From Leptospira sp. (GTDB taxonomy: Bacteria; Spirochaetota; Leptospiria; Leptospirales; Leptospiraceae), in NCBI GenBank assembly GCA_020831715.1, contig JAFIGA010000237.1, forward strand, positions 1 through 37,124: a stretch of DNA of 37,124 nucleotides. The letters are read 5' to 3'. Position numbers and translations under genes: made by a program. Numbering within the stretch: the first letter of the stretch is position 1; every line of letters begins with the position of its first letter. The notes beneath the pieces were generated by a model. That model made no database searches. It saw only the letters and a program-made list of their open reading frames with translations, and was not told the origin of the DNA. Below are positions 34,710 to 37,124 of the stretch, one piece after another.

Positions 34710-35801
34710 ATGATTGTTGGTGAAAAAAAAGTTAATCATAGTTTGGGTTCATACTCCATTTACCTCTCGGAGGATTTTAAAGGATTAAAAGAACGGATAG
34801 AAAATATTCCTTCTGTGTCAAATATTATAATTTTTACTGAGAGACCTATCGCTCAGTTGTATTTAAAATATCTTGAATTGGAATTGGCGGGTATAAAGCC
34901 TTCCATTCATATTGTATATCTAAAAGGTGGAGAAAAGAATAAGCATATTGATCGAGTCAAGAAAGCCTATCATCAATTGATTGATATTGGAGCAGATCGA
35001 AAGAGCCTAATACTAGCTATGGGAGGGGGAGTCGTGGGTGATTTCTCCGGATTCATAGCATCTACATATCAGAGAGGGATACGTTTTGTCCAGATACCTA
35101 CCACCTTACTTGCAGCTGTTGATTCCTCAGTTGGAGGCAAAGTTGCCGTTAATCTAAATAAGGGTAAAAATATGGTCGGAACCTTCCACCAACCTGAAAT
35201 GGTTTTCATGCCCTTATTCACATTGTCCACTCTACCTAAAAAAGAATGGCGTTGTGGTATTGCTGAAATTGCCAAGCATAGTTTGTTGGCAGGTGGACAT
35301 ATGTGGGAAGATTTTCGAAATCATTCCTATTCCGATATGAAATATGATTCGGATATTCTAAAAAAAATGATTTTGGATTCCATTGAATTTAAAGCGTCCA
35401 TAGTGAATCAGGATGAGAAGGAAGGGGGAGTGCGACAAATTCTTAACTTGGGTCACACAACTGCCCATGCTATTGAATCACTTACCAAGTATTCCAAGTA
35501 TTCGCATGGAGAAGCTGTGGCAATTGGAATAATCACTGCACTCATACTCTCGGTGGAGATTTACAAGTTTCCCAAGGAACTCCTAAAAGAGATTGTTACT
35601 GCTATGGTTAAATATGATCTTCCCTCTAAGGATTCGAATAAGGCATCTGAAATATTCGAACATATGAAGCACGATAAAAAGAAAGATGGAAATGTGTTAA
35701 AATTTGTATTGCTTCAGAATATTGGTGACTATAAATACGGAGTCCCGGTTGAAAAGAAAGATATCATTCAAGCAATTAAAACACAGGTGAATTTGATTTG
35801 A
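34710..35801 (+). CDS. aroB: 3-dehydroquinate synthase
   Basis: AroB closes DAHP to 3-dehydroquinate, the second shikimate-pathway step, using NAD and a metal. Motifs: GGGVVGDFSGFIASTYQRG, IPTTLLAAVDSSVGGKVAVN, GMCGIAEIAKH-type segment here as RCGIAEIAKHSLL, and the metal histidines in NLGHTTAHAIE and YSHGEAVAIG. The 363 residues are full length. Together with aroA at 25787 it supplies the chorismate branch that ends in trpBA. The stop overlaps the next gene's TTG start (TTGA). Confidence 0.95.
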   Translation: MIVGEKKVNHSLGSYSIYLSEDFKGLKERIENIPSVSNIIIFTERPIAQLYLKYLELELAGIKPSIHIVYLKGGEKNKHIDRVKKAYHQLIDIGADRKSLILAMGGGVVGDFSGFIASTYQRGIRFVQIPTTLLAAVDSSVGGKVAVNLNKGKNMVGTFHQPEMVFMPLFTLSTLPKKEWRCGIAEIAKHSLLAGGHMWEDFRNHSYSDMKYDSDILKKMILDSIEFKASIVNQDEKEGGVRQILNLGHTTAHAIESLTKYSKYSHGEAVAIGIITALILSVEIYKFPKELLKEIVTAMVKYDLPSKDSNKASEIFEHMKHDKKKDGNVLKFVLLQNIGDYKYGVPVEKKDIIQAIKTQVNLI

Positions 35802-36688
35802 AAGTTTTTAGCGAATACTTAGAGCTCAACCCGGCTAGACTACTTAAGCAAGGGGACAGAGGATTTTCCGATAATCTAATTCTACTGGTATATTTATTTG
35901 TTCTTTCCTATATTGTTTATCGAATTCTGTTATTTGCATTCGATAAGATAAAGCCTGCTAAGGATTCAGCAATTCAATACAATAGAAGAAAGATCGGTCG
36001 AACAATTTTTGCAACAATCTATATTATATCTTTCTTTCCGATTATTTTTTCATCGCTCAGTTATCTTCCAACCGTTATGGGTCTAGCCGCGGCAGGTATT
36101 GTAATTTCTTTAAAGGAAGTCTGGTTGAATGGAGTTGGTTGGACCATCATCTTGGGCAGTAACGGCTTTCGAGTGGGAGACCGCGTTGAAGTTGATAATA
36201 TAATGGGAGATGTTGTCAATATAGGGCTGGGTAAGTTCACGCTGGTTGAAGTATGCCATGAGAGTGGGTATGAAAATTCTACCAATCGATTGGTTCATTT
36301 TCCCAATAATATTGTTTTGCTACAGAAATACTATGTGATTCCCGAAAGAATGAATTTCATCTGGGATGAGTTTCGCTTCGCTATCTCTTTGGATTCCGAT
36401 TGGGAAAGGGCAGAACAGATTTGCATAGATATTATGAACAAAGATTTAATTTTGGCACCCGAAGTTGTAGAAGAAAAGATCAAGGAGCTTTCCAAGAATT
36501 ATTTATTACGCCTGGGTAAGCATACTCCAATCGTTTATACTGCTTTGGAAAATGGGAAAATTGTTTTGAGTTTGCGATATTTAACTCCTGTGAGATCCAA
36601 GAGAATGAATCGGATTATAATTACTAGGGCTCTCTTGAATTACTTAAAAGAAGAGAAAAATATTCATATAGTGGAAGAAAAAAAATGA
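35798..36688 (+). CDS. MscS-family mechanosensitive channel
   Basis: MscS-type channels open under membrane tension to release solutes. The 296-residue protein has about three membrane segments: near residues 27-48, 67-87 and the pore-lining helix at roughly 85-105 (YLPTVMGLAAAGIVISLKEVW), followed by the beta domain with GFRVGDRVEVDNIMGDVVNIGLGKFTLVEV and a C-terminal alpha/beta domain. The pore helix is rich in Ala and Gly as expected. The start is TTG at 35798, overlapping the aroB stop; AGGTG lies about 10 bases upstream. The last four bases overlap the following lipoprotein start. A channel role is well supported by the family; its gating here is not known. Confidence 0.85.
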   Translation: MKVFSEYLELNPARLLKQGDRGFSDNLILLVYLFVLSYIVYRILLFAFDKIKPAKDSAIQYNRRKIGRTIFATIYIISFFPIIFSSLSYLPTVMGLAAAGIVISLKEVWLNGVGWTIILGSNGFRVGDRVEVDNIMGDVVNIGLGKFTLVEVCHESGYENSTNRLVHFPNNIVLLQKYYVIPERMNFIWDEFRFAISLDSDWERAEQICIDIMNKDLILAPEVVEEKIKELSKNYLLRLGKHTPIVYTALENGKIVLSLRYLTPVRSKRMNRIIITRALLNYLKEEKNIHIVEEKK

Positions 36689-37124
36689 ATATATCCCTAA
36701 TAGCAATCATTTTATTTACCTTTATATATTGTAAAGCTGACGGAATACCACCCAATATTCCCCAAGGTGCTCACTACAACAAAAGAACCAATCTTTACCA
36801 AAAAGTTGCGGATGGTGTGAGCTATAGCTATTTCAAAGACGGAAAACTTTACGAAAAATGTGAAGTCAATGAAATGGGTAAGCTTCATGGATTATGTGAA
36901 AATTTTCTGCAATCCACAGGTCAGAAAATATCTTGGGGTATATTCCAAAATGGACAAAGGGACGGTGAATGGGTTTGGACATTCGAAGATGGTTCTATTT
37001 TTCTGAAACAAGAATTCACCTATGGAAAGAAGAAAGATTTTTGGATTCCGGTAGAAGAATGGGGCAATGAAGACGGAAATTATTCTCGCTTTTATCCAGA
37101 CGGAAGACTGGAAGAAGTCGGATT
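36685..37124 (+). CDS. Putative lipoprotein with MORN-like repeats, 3'-truncated
   Basis: The frame starts with ATG at 36685, overlapping the mscS stop by 4 bases, and is open to the window end (146 codons seen). The N-terminus is a short hydrophobic signal, NISLIAIILFTFIYC, with a possible lipid-anchored Cys16; Tyr at -1 is unusual for a lipobox. The rest contains repeats of the MORN/YwqK type: YFKDGKLYEKCEVNEMGKLHGLCENF, WGIFQNGQRDGEWVWTFEDGS and YPDGRLEEV, each with a D/N-G-x-x-x-G/E pattern. Surface exposure is inferred. Too short for the ORF-length cutoffs to have missed, but cut by the window end, so total length is unknown. Confidence 0.75.
   Translation, partial: MNISLIAIILFTFIYCKADGIPPNIPQGAHYNKRTNLYQKVADGVSYSYFKDGKLYEKCEVNEMGKLHGLCENFLQSTGQKISWGIFQNGQRDGEWVWTFEDGSIFLKQEFTYGKKKDFWIPVEEWGNEDGNYSRFYPDGRLEEVG

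Noticed and set aside
1..37124. Mobile elements, CRISPR arrays, tRNA or rRNA genes
   Set aside because: I saw no transposase, no regular spaced repeats, no tRNA cloverleaf with T-loop motif and no rRNA-like sequence; nearly all sequence is accounted for by protein genes.

Overview
The window is an AT-rich stretch of bacterial chromosome, roughly 40 % G+C by eye. It is packed with housekeeping genes that nearly all read left to right. Several traits point to a spirochaete of the genus Leptospira: many TTG starts, the order rpsB-tsf-pyrH-frr-uppS-cdsA-dxr-rseP-proS, a bactofilin, a CHASE2-type class III cyclase, and poorly conserved lipoproteins with spirochaete-like lipoboxes. The genus call is inference from gene content and style; I ran no database search. 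I see no tRNA, rRNA, insertion sequence, prophage or CRISPR array.

Layout. (1) 2-589: the 3' end of an unrecognised, possibly envelope-associated gene. (2) 637-5526: lysine/diaminopimelate synthesis (dapA, dapB), then the c-di-AMP cyclase and its YbbR partner (cdaA, cdaR), acpS, a 74-residue protein that looks like the detached C-terminal tail of a class III cyclase, a bactofilin and a small two-helix membrane protein. (3) 5532-14703: translation and envelope block rpsB-tsf-pyrH-frr-uppS-cdsA-dxr-rseP-proS. (4) 14700-16723: trpB-trpA, coupled to proS, with a weak terminator at the end of trpA. (5) 16789-21002: a CHASE2 adenylate/guanylate cyclase followed by dxs. (6) 21094-25716: an accessory segment with mixed strands, holding a TPR protein, a lipoprotein plus small-protein pair on the minus strand, an orphan 228-residue protein, and an 842-residue minus-strand protein with an N-terminal cyclic-nucleotide-binding-like domain. 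(7) 25787-30946: aroA-cmk-rpsA-TPR membrane protein-hisG. (8) 31019-34707: rpmF-plsX-fabG-acpP-rnc-nudix, the familiar fatty-acid cluster but without fabH and fabD. (9) 34710-37124: aroB, an MscS-type channel and the start of a MORN-like lipoprotein.

Genes within the plus-strand blocks overlap by 4 to 8 bases or lie a few bases apart, so long operons with translational coupling are likely. Links between genes: dxr and dxs both serve the MEP isoprenoid pathway that feeds uppS; aroA and aroB (shikimate) feed trpBA; acpS activates the acyl carrier protein encoded by acpP; plsX and cdsA serve phospholipid synthesis; and two second-messenger systems (c-di-AMP from cdaA, cAMP or cGMP from the CHASE2 cyclase) share the window with a possible cyclic-nucleotide effector.

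Most of the window is ordinary core genome. The parts most likely to hold something undescribed are the stand-alone cyclase tail (4630-4854), the 842-residue protein with the 228-residue protein convergent to it (22498-25716), the enlarged RseP, and the strong hairpin in front of rnc.
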